Source: Xanthobacteraceae bacterium (GTDB lineage Bacteria; Pseudomonadota; Alphaproteobacteria; Rhizobiales; Xanthobacteraceae). Taken from it: 64,000 nt of DNA. The DNA lies in NCBI GenBank assembly GCA_019745775.1, contig JAIESR010000019.1, forward strand, positions 62,001 through 126,000, read 5' to 3'. The notes beneath the pieces were generated by a model. The model saw nothing but the letters and a program-made list of their open reading frames with translations, ran no database searches and was not told the DNA's origin. Positions 25,628 to 34,504 of this stretch are shown in pieces (positions within the stretch are counted from its first letter, which is position 1; each line of letters starts with the position of its first letter). Both the position numbers and the translations under genes were made by a program.

Positions 25628-27127
25628 TCAATCCGTGTCCGATTTGAACTTGCCGAGCCCGCGCATCACGAACGGGGCGACGAGCGCGGCGAAGGCGATG
25701 GCAAGAAGCGTCGCCGACATCGGCGATTGCACCAGCACCAGCGGATCGCCGAGGCTGATCGCGAGCGCGCGGCGTAGTTGCTGCTCCGCGACCGGACCGA
25801 GGATCAACCCGATGACGACGGGCGCAATGGGATAGTCGTAGCGCCGCATCAGGTAGCCCATGACGCCGAACACCGCGAGCATGATCAATTCGACCACCGA
25901 GGGCTTGGCGGCGATCGTGCCCATGGTCGCGAACACGAGAATCCCGGCATAGAGCCACGGCTGCGGGATCGACAGGAGCCGCACCCACAGGCCGACCAGC
26001 GGCAGGTTGAGGATGAGCAGCATCGCATTGGCGATGAACAGGCTCGCGATCAGGCCCCACACCAGATCGGGCCGCTCGGCGAACAGGAGGGGCCCCGGAT
26101 TGAGTCCGTATTGCTGGAAGCCTGCGAGCATCATCGCGGCGGTGGCGGAGGTTGGCAGGCCCAATGTAAGGAGGGGCACCAACGTGCCGGCGGCCGACGC
26201 GTTGTTGGCGGCTTCGGGTCCGGCGACGCCTTCGATGGCGCCATGGCCGAACTCCTGCGGATACTTCGTGAGGCGTCGCTCGGTGGAATAGGAGAGGAAC
26301 GTCGGGATCTCGGCGCCGCCGGCCGGCAGGGCGCCGATGGGGAACCCGAACAATGTGCCGCGCAGCCACGGCTTCCACGAGCGCGCCCAGTCCTGCGCCG
26401 TCATCCAGAGCGAGCCGCGCACCGGCTCGATCTTTTCCTGGATCAGATGGCGGCGCGACGCGACGTAGAGCGCTTCGCCGACCGCGAACAGGCCGACCGC
26501 GAGCGTCGTGATCTCGACGCCGTCGAGCAGCTCCGGCACGCCGAAATGCAGGCGCGACTGTCCGGTGAGCTTGTCGATGCCGACGAGCCCGAGCGCGAGG
26601 CCGACGAACAGCGACGTGAGGCCGCGGATCGGCGACGAGCCGAAGGTCGCCGACACCGTGATGAAGGCGACGCACATCAGCGCGAAGTAGTCCTCGGGGC
26701 CGAACTTGATCGCGACCTCGACCAGCCACGGTGCCAGGAACACGATGCCGACGGTGGCGATCGTGCCGGCGACGAACGAGCCGATGGCGGCGGTGGCGAG
26801 CGCGGGGCCGCCGCGTCCGGCCTTCGCCATCTTGTTGCCCTCGAGTGCGGTCGCGAGCGACGCGCTTTCGCCGGGCGTGTTGATCAGGATCGCGGTGGTC
26901 GAGCCGCCATACATGCCGCCGTAGTAGATGCCGGCGAACATGATCAGGGAGCCGGCCGGATCGAGCTTGAACGTGACCGGCAGCAGCAGCGCGACGGTGA
27001 GCGCCGGACCGATGCCGGGCAGCACGCCGACGGCGGTGCCGAGCAGCACGCCGATCAGCGCGTACAGCAGGTTCATCGGTTGCAGCGCGACGACGAGGCC
27101 TTGGCCGAGGGCGGCGATCGGATCCAT
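25628..27127 (-). CDS. tctA: Tripartite tricarboxylate transporter large membrane subunit TctA (second set)
   Basis: A 499-residue paralogue of the TctA at 16679. Marks are [40 protein letters not shown] and [20 protein letters not shown]. It is the last gene of a tctC-tctB-tctA set and follows tctB by 3 bases. The very long antisense frame over this gene is a GC-bias shadow. Confidence 0.95.
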   Translation of the reverse strand: MDPIAALGQGLVVALQPMNLLYALIGVLLGTAVGVLPGIGPALTVALLLPVTFKLDPAGSLIMFAGIYYGGMYGGSTTAILINTPGESASLATALEGNKMAKAGRGGPALATAAIGSFVAGTIATVGIVFLAPWLVEVAIKFGPEDYFALMCVAFITVSATFGSSPIRGLTSLFVGLALGLVGIDKLTGQSRLHFGVPELLDGVEITTLAVGLFAVGEALYVASRRHLIQEKIEPVRGSLWMTAQDWARSWKPWLRGTLFGFPIGALPAGGAEIPTFLSYSTERRLTKYPQEFGHGAIEGVAGPEAANNASAAGTLVPLLTLGLPTSATAAMMLAGFQQYGLNPGPLLFAERPDLVWGLIASLFIANAMLLILNLPLVGLWVRLLSIPQPWLYAGILVFATMGTIAAKPSVVELIMLAVFGVMGYLMRRYDYPIAPVVIGLILGPVAEQQLRRALAISLGDPLVLVQSPMSATLLAIAFAALVAPFVMRGLGKFKSDTD

Positions 27128-27130
27128 GGC

Positions 27131-27607
27131 TCAGCCTCCGAGCAGCCGCTCGAGCGGCCCGGCCGGCAAGGACAGCGACAGGAGCTTGGAGAACATCAGA
27201 TAGGTTCCCAGTCCGAGCGCGAAGCCGATCGCGAGATCGACAAGGATCGCGCGGCGGCCGAAGGCTGCGGCGGTGGCCGCGAACAGGATCGTCATCGCAA
27301 GGATGAAGCCGCCGCCGATGCCGATCAGCGCGATCACGGCGATGAGCCCGCCAAGGATCAGGACGATCGGCAGATGCGCCGGCTGTTCGCGTTCGGGGAA
27401 TCCGTCGCGGAACGCCAGCACCAGATTGCCGATAGCGAGGAGGATAAGGCCGGTCGCCACCACGATCGGCATCGCCTTCGGTCCGACGCCGTAGGTCTGG
27501 GTGATCGTCAGCGTCGTCATGTCGTAGAAGATGAGGCCCGCGAGCACGGCAAGCAGCGCCGCGACCACGATGCCGGCGGGGTCGACGCGCCGGTCCTGCG
27601 ACTGCAT
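27131..27607 (-). CDS. tctB: Tripartite tricarboxylate transporter small membrane subunit TctB (second set)
   Basis: A 158-residue protein with four hydrophobic spans (for example VAALLAVLAGLIFYDM and LILGGLIAVIALIGIGGGFI), in the usual place between tctC and tctA. The gap to tctC is 196 bases and holds a palindromic repeat, so the two parts of the set may be differently expressed. Confidence 0.88.
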   Translation of the reverse strand: MQSQDRRVDPAGIVVAALLAVLAGLIFYDMTTLTITQTYGVGPKAMPIVVATGLILLAIGNLVLAFRDGFPEREQPAHLPIVLILGGLIAVIALIGIGGGFILAMTILFAATAAAFGRRAILVDLAIGFALGLGTYLMFSKLLSLSLPAGPLERLLGG

Positions 27608-27635
27608 TTGTTCCCCCGAATTCTTTCACGCTCGG

Positions 27636-27772
27636 GCGGCGGGCTCGGTGTGTTCCCTCTCCCCAGCGGGGAGAGGGTTAGGGTGAGGGGGTTCGAACCT
27701 ATCGAGAAAGCTATTTGCCCCCACCCCCCCCCTCTCCCCAACGGGGAGAGGGAGCAGACCGAATTCGCCGCT
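27636..27772. repeat. Palindromic repeat family A, copy 2
   Basis: Half 1 has CCCTCTCCCC-AGC-GGGGAGAGGG and GGGTGAGGGG. Half 2 has CCCTCTCCCC-AAC-GGGGAGAGGG then AGCAGACCGAATTCGCCGC. It lies between tctC and tctB of one operon, where it could stabilise the upstream message or attenuate the downstream part. Confidence 0.85.
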
Positions 27773-27803
27773 CCAGCACGGCACAACTGAACGTGTTCTT
27801 GAG

Positions 27804-28769
27804 TTACGACTTCACCAGCCCGAGCGATTTGAGCACGCCGCCGACGCGCACGATCTCTTCCTCGAGGAAGGTCTGAAACGCCTTGGACGGCAGGAAGGCA
27901 TTGTCCCAGCCCTTCTGCTTGAGCTGCTCCTGCCACGCCTTCGACTTCACGGTGCGCTCGATGAGCTGGTCGAAAGCGATGCGCTGCTCCGGCGTGATGC
28001 CGGGCGCCGCCACCACCGAGCGCCAGTTGGTGAGCACGAGGTCGATGCCCTGTTCCTTGAAGGTCGGCACGTTGACGCCGGGCAGGCGCTGCGGCGACGA
28101 CACGCCAATGGCCCGCAATCTGCCCGTCTTGATCTGGCCCTCGTATTCGCCATAGCCGGAAATGCCGGCGGTCACGCGGCCGCCCATGATCGCGGCGAGC
28201 GATTCACCGCCGCCCGAGAACGGTACGTAGTTGACCTTCGAGGCGTCGCCGCCCGATGCGCCCACGAACATGCCGGCCATGATGTGGTCGGCGCCGCCGG
28301 CCGAGCCGCCGGCAAAGGTGACCCGCGCGACGTCCTTCTTGACCGCCGCCGCCAAGTCCTTGGCGTCCTTGATCGGCGAATTGGCGGGCACGACGATGAC
28401 CTGCGTCTCCTCGGTGAGGCGCGCAATCGGGGTGACCTGGGTGAGGTTGACCGGCGACTTGTTGAGCAGGATCGCGCCCACCATCACGAAGCCGTTGACC
28501 ATCAGGGTATTGGCGTCGCCCTTGTTGTTGACGAACTGGGCGAGGCCGACGGTGCCGCCCGCGCCGGGGATGTTGATCACCTGCGCGCTCTTCACCAGCT
28601 TCTCGGCGGTCATCGCCTGTTGCAGGGAGCGCGCGGTCTGGTCCCAGCCGCCGCCGGGCGCGGCCGGCGCGATGATCTTGAGCTCCATCTGGGCCGCCGC
28701 CGACGTGGCGAGCACGGTCGCCAAGGTTGCGGCGATCGCTCCCGACCGCGCGAATTTCACGACTGACAT
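27804..28769 (-). CDS. tctC: Tripartite tricarboxylate transporter substrate-binding protein TctC (second set)
   Basis: A 321-residue Bug-family binding protein with signal peptide ending near SAAAQMELK. The mature N-terminus KIIAPAAPGGGWDQTARSLQ and the INIPGAGGTVGLAQF loop are typical, the former of the divergent subgroup with PGGGWDQTAR. It is upstream of tctB and tctA but separated from them by a palindromic repeat. Confidence 0.93.
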   Translation of the reverse strand: MSVVKFARSGAIAATLATVLATSAAAQMELKIIAPAAPGGGWDQTARSLQQAMTAEKLVKSAQVINIPGAGGTVGLAQFVNNKGDANTLMVNGFVMVGAILLNKSPVNLTQVTPIARLTEETQVIVVPANSPIKDAKDLAAAVKKDVARVTFAGGSAGGADHIMAGMFVGASGGDASKVNYVPFSGGGESLAAIMGGRVTAGISGYGEYEGQIKTGRLRAIGVSSPQRLPGVNVPTFKEQGIDLVLTNWRSVVAAPGITPEQRIAFDQLIERTVKSKAWQEQLKQKGWDNAFLPSKAFQTFLEEEIVRVGGVLKSLGLVKS

Positions 28770-28910
28770 GACGCAACCTCCCTTGAACGGCGCTTGGCCT
28801 ACGATGGCGTAGGCTCACTTTCGTGCCGTTCGCAGGGCGGGTCAACCGGGCCGAAAGTTGATGTTTGCTTGATTGTATTGATGCGAAAATTGCGCGGCGA
28901 AACGGGTGGG

Positions 28911-29117
28911 ATTCCCTCTCCCCCGGAGGCAGGGCTATCTCATTTGGCCGCGAGCACGGCGTGCATGACTGGGCCTCTCCCCTTGCGGGAGAGGGCGGCG
29001 AGGTGGTCGCCGCGCAACGGAATGGGTGAGGGGTATGCGTCCGCAGCGCGATACCCCTCACCCATTCCCATTGTTGCAACGCTGCGGCAGCCCTCTCCCG
29101 CAAGGGGAGAGGGCGCA
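28911..29117. repeat. Palindromic repeat family A, composite copy 3a
   Basis: The arm CTCTCCCCTTGCGGGAGAGG near 28974 is mirrored by CCTCTCCCGCAAGGGGAGAG near 29092. Inside, GGAATGGGTGAGGGGTATGC (29019) is mirrored by ATACCCCTCACCCATTCC (29051). The whole forms a long nested inverted repeat of about 140 bases. Confidence 0.8.
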
Positions 29118-29149
29118 ATAATGACCGCCTCGCACCGCTGTAAGCTATA

Positions 29150-29261
29150 CCCCTCTCCCCAGTCGAAGTCGGATGCTTCCGACTTCGACCGCTCCTTTGA
29201 TGCCGAACTCGGGTAAACCCGAGTTCGGGTGGGGAGAGGGAGCAGACCGAGTCTGCCGAAC
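29150..29261. repeat. Palindromic repeat family A, copy 3b with two loop hairpins
   Basis: The outer arms CCCTCTCCCC (29150) and GGGGAGAGGG (29231) enclose two perfect hairpins: one with stem GTCGAAGTCGGA around TGCT (29162-29189) and one with stem CCGAACTCGGGT around AA (29203-29228). The right end AGCAGACCGAGTCTGCCG matches the end of other family A copies. Confidence 0.8.
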
Positions 29262-29288
29262 TAATTCGAAACGACTCAGCGGCGCAAA

Positions 29289-29834
29289 TCAGCCGGCGAA
29301 GCCGTCGTTGTCGAGAAACGCCTTCTCGTCCGGTGTGGTGGTGCGCCCCAGCACGGCGTTGCGATGGGGAAAGCGGCCGAAACGGCGGATGATGTCGGCG
29401 TGCAACTCGGCCCACTGCAGCAGGTCCGCGTTGCCGAGCGTCTTGAACAGCGCACAGCAGCGCTCCTGGTCGGCCATCGCCTCGGAATGCTCGAATGGCA
29501 GGTAGAAGAACATCCGCACGTTATCCGCCACCTGCCGGTCGAAGCCCCGCGCCAGCGCGCGATCGGCGACCGCGCGCGCCGTCGCGTCGGCGGCGAAGGC
29601 GCGGGCGTCGCGGCGAAACATGTTGCGGGGAAACTGGTCGAGCACGATGGTCAGCGCCAGCGCACCTTCGGGCGTCGCGTCCCAGTCGGAGAGCTTGCCG
29701 GCGGCGGCCGCTTCATAGGTATCCATGAAGCGCGATTTGATCTCGGCGTCGAACGCGTCGTTCTTGGCGAACCACTTCTTCTCGCCGGCGGCGTGCCAGA
29801 ACGTGAGGACATCGTCGGCGGTCGCAATCGTCAC
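29289..29834 (-). CDS. DUF924-family protein
   Basis: A 181-residue soluble helical protein of the DUF924 family. Family marks are VLTFWHAAGEKKWFAKNDAF, IVLDQFPRNMFRRDARAFAA and FFYLPFEHSEAMADQERC. The fold is tetratricopeptide-like and the function is unknown. The GTG start overlaps the stop of the upstream acyl-CoA synthetase (GTGA), so the two are translationally coupled, but a common pathway is not evident. Confidence 0.92.
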   Translation of the reverse strand: MTIATADDVLTFWHAAGEKKWFAKNDAFDAEIKSRFMDTYEAAAAGKLSDWDATPEGALALTIVLDQFPRNMFRRDARAFAADATARAVADRALARGFDRQVADNVRMFFYLPFEHSEAMADQERCCALFKTLGNADLLQWAELHADIIRRFGRFPHRNAVLGRTTTPDEKAFLDNDGFAG

Positions 29835-31627
29835 AACCGTATCTCTCCAGCGCAGATCCGCCTGTAGAGCGGGGTATCGATCCGCACGAACGCCTTGGCG
29901 GCGGGATCATTGAAGTAGATCGGCTCGCCGATCGCGTCCGGATCGAAGCCCTGCTTCGCGAGGTCGACCTTCTTCTGCTTAAAAGTCGCGGTCATGTCCA
30001 TGTCCTGGCGGATGCGCAGGAACACCGGCCGCGCGTAATCGGGCAGCCGCTGGGCCAGATGGTCGCGCAGCGCCGTGAGGTTGAGATTGTTGCCGACGAT
30101 CGCCGCCATGCCCGCGCGGCCGTCGCGGCCCGGCACGCTGACGCCGTAGACATTGGCGTCCTCGATGCCCTCGAAGGTGCCCATCGCCTCCGCCACCTCG
30201 GTGGTGGAGACGTTCTCGCCCTTCCAGCGGAAGGTATCGCCGATGCGGTCGACGAAATAGAAATAGCCGCGCGCGTCCTTGCGCATCAGGTCGCCGGTCC
30301 GGAACCAGGTATCGTCTTTCTCGAACACGTTGCGCAGGATCTTCTTGTCGGTCTCGGCTTGCGTGGCATAACCCTCGAACCGGGCCGCGGGTTTCGAGGC
30401 ATCGCGCAGAATCTTGCCGATCACCTCGCCGGGCTCGTCGGGATCGCATTCGATGCAGAAGCCGTCGGCAGTGCGCACCGGCTGCTGGCTCTCGACGTCG
30501 AACCGCACGATCTTGATCGGGAATCGGTGCGCCAGGAACCACGGCACGCGACCGACCGCGCCTTCCTTGCCGTCCCAGTTGAAGATCGTGACGTTGCCTT
30601 CGGTCGCGGCATAGAACTCGATGATCTCGGGGATCTGGAACCGCGCCTTGAATTCCGGCCACACGTCCGGGCGCAGGCCGTTGCCGCAGGCGAGGCGGAG
30701 CTTGTGTTGCCGCTCCTTCGGGTGCGGCGGCGAGTTGACGAGGTAGCGGCAGAACTCGCCGATGTACTGCAGCAGCGTGCACTCCCAGCGCACCACGTCG
30801 TCCCAGAACTCGCGCGCCGAGAACCGATCGCGGATCACGATCGAGCCGCCGTTGAGCAGCAGCGACCCCGTCGCCAGCACGCCACCGGAGGTGTGATAGA
30901 GCGGCAGGCAGTCGTACATGCGGTCCGATGCGCGGGTGTTCATGATCGCGGCGAACGCATGAGTGGCGAGCATCAGCCGGTAGTGGTTGATGTTCGCCGC
31001 TTTCGGCAGGCCGGTGGTGCCCGAGGTGTAGATGAACAGCGCGCGATCCTCGATGGTGAGCGCGCGCCGCTCGCTGTCCGCGAGCGTTTCGCCGGACAGG
31101 GTTTCGATCTCGCGGTCGATGCGCGGATGGCCCGCGCCGGCGTCGCCATGCAGCCAGATCTTGGCGTTCGCGGTGAGATGCGGCTGCGCCGATTGCAGCG
31201 CGGTCAGCATCTCGGCATCGATAATGATGTGCTTGGGCGTCACCACATTGATGCAATGCGCAAGCGCCGTACCCATCAGGTTGGTGTTGAGCAGCGCCAC
31301 CACGCCGCCCACGCGCGTCACGCCGATCCAGAGCGCCAGAAACTCCGGCCGGTTGGGCATCAACAGGCAGACCGTGTCGCCCTTGGCGAGCCCCTGCGCG
31401 AGCGCCCAGCGCGCATAGCGGTTCGAGCGTGCGCCGAGCTCGCGATAGCTGAAGCGCTCGCGGTCGGAGAGCAGCGCCGGCGCGTCGCCGTATTTCGCCG
31501 AGAGCTCCTCGACCAGCTGCGGAAAGACGCGCGTCGGATTCTTGGCTATATGGGTCGTATACCGCAGCGCACGCAACGCGCCGCCGACGGTGATCAGGTC
31601 GGCCTTGAGCCGCTCGATGAATTCCAT
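29831..31627 (-). CDS. Long-chain acyl-CoA synthetase (FadD6/FATP-like)
   Basis: A 598-residue adenylate-forming enzyme activating long- or very-long-chain fatty acids to CoA thioesters at the membrane. The ATP motif is YTSGTTGLPKAANINHYR (about 198), followed by YDCLPLYHTSGGVLA, FYAATEGNVTIFNWDGKEG and DTFRWKGENVSTTEVAE, all typical of the FATP/FadD6 branch rather than classical FadD. It is coupled to the DUF924 gene downstream. The thiolase at 34505 could act on later products of the same pathway. Confidence 0.92.
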   Translation of the reverse strand: MEFIERLKADLITVGGALRALRYTTHIAKNPTRVFPQLVEELSAKYGDAPALLSDRERFSYRELGARSNRYARWALAQGLAKGDTVCLLMPNRPEFLALWIGVTRVGGVVALLNTNLMGTALAHCINVVTPKHIIIDAEMLTALQSAQPHLTANAKIWLHGDAGAGHPRIDREIETLSGETLADSERRALTIEDRALFIYTSGTTGLPKAANINHYRLMLATHAFAAIMNTRASDRMYDCLPLYHTSGGVLATGSLLLNGGSIVIRDRFSAREFWDDVVRWECTLLQYIGEFCRYLVNSPPHPKERQHKLRLACGNGLRPDVWPEFKARFQIPEIIEFYAATEGNVTIFNWDGKEGAVGRVPWFLAHRFPIKIVRFDVESQQPVRTADGFCIECDPDEPGEVIGKILRDASKPAARFEGYATQAETDKKILRNVFEKDDTWFRTGDLMRKDARGYFYFVDRIGDTFRWKGENVSTTEVAEAMGTFEGIEDANVYGVSVPGRDGRAGMAAIVGNNLNLTALRDHLAQRLPDYARPVFLRIRQDMDMTATFKQKKVDLAKQGFDPDAIGEPIYFNDPAAKAFVRIDTPLYRRICAGEIRL

Positions 31628-31718
31628 AGCGAATTCCTGAAGGGGTGCCGACGCCGCCGACGCGACTCACCGTCCAAAATAATCCGTTACTACGCAGATG
31701 GTAGCAAGGCCGGATTAA

Positions 31719-32852
31719 TCAACGATCTACGCCGCCAAACGGGGTCAGCGGGTTGTCGACGAGGGCGGTCATATCCGGCCGGTCGGTCGATGGCTTGTTC
31801 ATGAAAGCGTCAAACAGTTTCGTGATCGCCTCGGGCGCGAGGTCGCGGGCGATCACCACGATGCGGGTGCGCCGGTCGGCGTCGGGCCAGCGCTCGAGCC
31901 GCGCCGGCGGATGCATCACATGCTGCACGCCGTGGATCACCAGCGGCTCGTCGGGGAACTCGGCGATTTTCACGATGCCCTTGAGCCGCAGGAGCTTCGG
32001 TCCGTGCAGCGAGCGCACCAGGTCGATGAACATCTCGAAGGTGGCGCCCGGGATCGGCGTGTCGGTCGCGAAGGTGAAGGCGCGGATGCGCGCGTCGTGG
32101 CGGTTGACGTCGTGGTGGTGATGGTCGTGATGCTGGTGCGCCACGGCTTCGTCGGCAAGCCAGCGGCCGACGTCGGGGATCTTGCGCGCGGGATCGTAGA
32201 GGCCGCAGTTGAGCAGCGCGTCGGGCGTCGCTTCGCCGGCGGCGGCATCGAGCACCGGCGCCGCCGGGTTCAGCGCCTTCAGCCGCGACCTCAAGTCCGC
32301 CACCGCCTGTTTGCGCTCGGGCGTATCGGCGAGGTCGGTCTTGGTCAGCACCAGGCGATCCGCGACCGCGACCTGCTTCACCGATTCCATGGTCTGGTCG
32401 AGCGTGTTTGAGCCGTTGACGGCGTCGACCACAGTGACCACGCCGTCGAGCCGGTAGCGCATCACGAGATAGGGATGCGCCATCGCGGTCTGCAGGAGCG
32501 GCGCCGGGTCGGCGAGGCCGGTGGTCTCCAGCACCACACGATGGAACTCGATGCGGCCGTTGTCGAGATCGCGCAGCAGGTTCTCCAGCGCGGCGACGAG
32601 ATCGCCGCGCAGCGTGCAGCAGAGGCACCCGCTTTGCAGGAGCACCATGTTGTCGTCGATGGTCTTGACCAGCAGATGATCGAGACCGATCTCGCCGAAC
32701 TCGTTGATGATGACGGCGGTGCCGGCGAGCGCCGGATCAGGCAGCAGGCGGTTGAGCAATGTCGACTTGCCGGCGCCGAGGAAGCCGGTCAGCACGGTGA
32801 GCGGGATGGGGTCGGCCGGGCCCAGCGAGCGGCCTGCGCCGGCGTCGGTCAT
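31719..32852 (-). CDS. CobW/COG0523-family metal-chaperone GTPase
   Basis: A 377-residue G3E GTPase. Walker A is GFLGAGKSTLLNRLL (about 22-36), the metal site is GCLCC (about 74-78), Walker B/switch is VVLETTGLADPAP and the base motif TKTD. A His-rich stretch HQHHDHHHHDVNRHD (about 239-253) precedes the CobW C-terminal domain, pointing to zinc or cobalt handling. No cobalamin or zinc-uptake gene is close by and no Zur box was seen. Its ATG overlaps the stop of the DD-carboxypeptidase gene (ATGA). Confidence 0.93.
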   Translation of the reverse strand: MTDAGAGRSLGPADPIPLTVLTGFLGAGKSTLLNRLLPDPALAGTAVIINEFGEIGLDHLLVKTIDDNMVLLQSGCLCCTLRGDLVAALENLLRDLDNGRIEFHRVVLETTGLADPAPLLQTAMAHPYLVMRYRLDGVVTVVDAVNGSNTLDQTMESVKQVAVADRLVLTKTDLADTPERKQAVADLRSRLKALNPAAPVLDAAAGEATPDALLNCGLYDPARKIPDVGRWLADEAVAHQHHDHHHHDVNRHDARIRAFTFATDTPIPGATFEMFIDLVRSLHGPKLLRLKGIVKIAEFPDEPLVIHGVQHVMHPPARLERWPDADRRTRIVVIARDLAPEAITKLFDAFMNKPSTDRPDMTALVDNPLTPFGGVDR

Positions 32853-34312
32853 TGCTTGGTCGGTTCGGACTTCTTCGCCGGCGTCTTGTTTGCCGGGGTC
32901 TTGGCTTTGGCCTTGGTGTCGGCCTTGGCGGTCGCTTCGTTCTTGCCGGCGTCTTTCTTGCTGCTTTCTTTCTTGCTGCTTTCTTTCTTGGCATCCTTCG
33001 CCGCCGCCTCTTTCGAAGCCGCTTTCTTGGCCGCCTTCTTCTTAGCCTCCGGCGCGCGTGCCGCGTCGGTGGTCACCGGCGTCGACGTCGAGGAATGCGC
33101 CAGCGTCGGCGAGCCCGCCGTGTCGGCCTTGGCGGTTGCCTTCGACTCGCCGGACTTCTTGCCCTTGGCGGTCTTGGTCGTCTTGCCCTTGGCCTTGGCC
33201 TCGGCCGGCGCCTGATCGACCGGCGCACTCGCCGGGCCGGTATAGACGCGCACCGGCTCGCCCAGCCGCACGTCGGTCAGCAGCGGGCCGGTTGGGTCCT
33301 TGCCGCTGCCGCGCAGCGTCGACAGGAACACCGCATACGGCGAGTCGGCCGCCACGTCGGCGAGCGGATCGTTCTCGGCCTCTTCCGAGGGCGGACGGCG
33401 GCGGCCCTTGCCGCACACGCTTTCGCGCAGGTTCGGCGGGTCCACATTGGTCGGCTGCAGCGTGTCGACCTGGCCCATGCCTGGTGTCAGCCACGACAGC
33501 GGGCGCACCGCAAAGCCGCGCTCGAACAGTTGCGCCGCCTTGACCGCGCGCACCGCCGGCGAGGGCGAGCCGAGCACCACGGCGATCAGCCGCTTGCCCC
33601 CGCGCGTCGCGGTCGCCACCACGTTGAAGCCCGACGCGCAGATGAAGCCGGTCTTCATCCCGTCGGTGCCTTCGTAGCGGCCCATCAGGTTGTTGTGGTT
33701 GCGATAGATGCGCTTGCCGAGGCGAATGCCCGGCAGGTTCCAGAAGTAGTTGTACTCCGGGAACTCGCGCAGCACGGTGCGGGCGAGCATCGCCATGTCG
33801 CGTGCCGAGGTGATCTGCTGGTCGGCCGGCAGGCCGTGCGGATTGACGAAGTTCGACTGCGTCATGCCGATGCGGCGCGCCTGCGCGTTCATCAGGTCGG
33901 CGAAGCCTTCGACCGAGCCGCCGACGCCTTCCGCGATCACGACCGCGATGTCGTTCGCGGATTTCACCATCAGCATCTTGAGCGCGTTGTCGAGCGTGAC
34001 GACCGTGCCGGGCGGGAAGCCCATCTTGGTCGGCGGCGCGGCGGCGGCGTTCACCGACACCTTGAGCGCCGACTCGAGCGTCATGCGGCCTTCCTTGACC
34101 GCGCGCAGCGCCACATAGGCCGTCATGATCTTGGTGATCGAGGCGGGGTACCACGGCGTCGTCGCCTGGTCCGCGTGTAGCACCTTGCCGGTGTCGGCCT
34201 CGATGACCAGCATGGCCTCGGCCGCCGCGGGCGCGACTGACAGCGCCGCGACCGCGCTGGCGGCGGCGGCAAAGATCACGGTGCGGCAGGAGACGGGCTG
34301 GCGTGGCTTCAT
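32849..34312 (-). CDS. D-alanyl-D-alanine carboxypeptidase (PBP5/DacF type) with long Lys/Ala-rich tail
   Basis: A periplasmic serine peptidase trimming pentapeptide stems of peptidoglycan. From the ATG at 34312 (23 residues inside the longest frame) the protein begins with a signal peptide ending near APAAAEA. Active-site motifs are SITK, SAND and KTGF, in the usual order in the first 240 residues. The last 150 or so residues are low complexity, rich in Lys, Ala, Ser and Thr (for example KKESSKKESSKKDAGKN), and no amphipathic membrane anchor is obvious. The tail may bind anionic envelope polymers; that is inference. It is coupled to the GTPase gene. Confidence 0.92.
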   Translation of the reverse strand: MKPRQPVSCRTVIFAAAASAVAALSVAPAAAEAMLVIEADTGKVLHADQATTPWYPASITKIMTAYVALRAVKEGRMTLESALKVSVNAAAAPPTKMGFPPGTVVTLDNALKMLMVKSANDIAVVIAEGVGGSVEGFADLMNAQARRIGMTQSNFVNPHGLPADQQITSARDMAMLARTVLREFPEYNYFWNLPGIRLGKRIYRNHNNLMGRYEGTDGMKTGFICASGFNVVATATRGGKRLIAVVLGSPSPAVRAVKAAQLFERGFAVRPLSWLTPGMGQVDTLQPTNVDPPNLRESVCGKGRRRPPSEEAENDPLADVAADSPYAVFLSTLRGSGKDPTGPLLTDVRLGEPVRVYTGPASAPVDQAPAEAKAKGKTTKTAKGKKSGESKATAKADTAGSPTLAHSSTSTPVTTDAARAPEAKKKAAKKAASKEAAAKDAKKESSKKESSKKDAGKNEATAKADTKAKAKTPANKTPAKKSEPTKQ

Positions 34313-34504
34313 GCGGTAAACGCGGTCCGGTCGTTCAGCCCCCGGGAACGAGCCGTTCCACAGGCCAATGTCGATCACCATCTAACCCAAAGCAGCCTCG
34401 AAAGGCAAAAATGGGCGGCTTCGGCGCGGCCCCGCTTGGGGAGGACTGCCAATCGTCGCCGAAAACGTCCAAAATTTGACCGCTGGCTGAGTCGGAGAGG
34501 TTTC

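Larger units (their letters stand above)
28770..29288. other. 519-base intergenic region made mostly of repeats
   Basis: No gene is supportable here: the plus-strand frame at 28794-29216 runs through palindromic repeats. Bases 28911-29250 are two adjacent family A elements listed separately. The first 140 bases hold the tctC upstream region, where I see no certain promoter. Confidence 0.7.

Noticed and set aside
25778..27790. A 670-codon plus-strand open frame opposite tctA and tctB
   Set aside because: Its composition (Arg, Gln, Asp, His) is typical of a shadow of membrane proteins, and the minus-strand TctA and TctB are unmistakable.
28794..29216. A 140-codon plus-strand frame in the intergenic region
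   Set aside because: It runs through palindromic repeats and has no ribosome site or domain.
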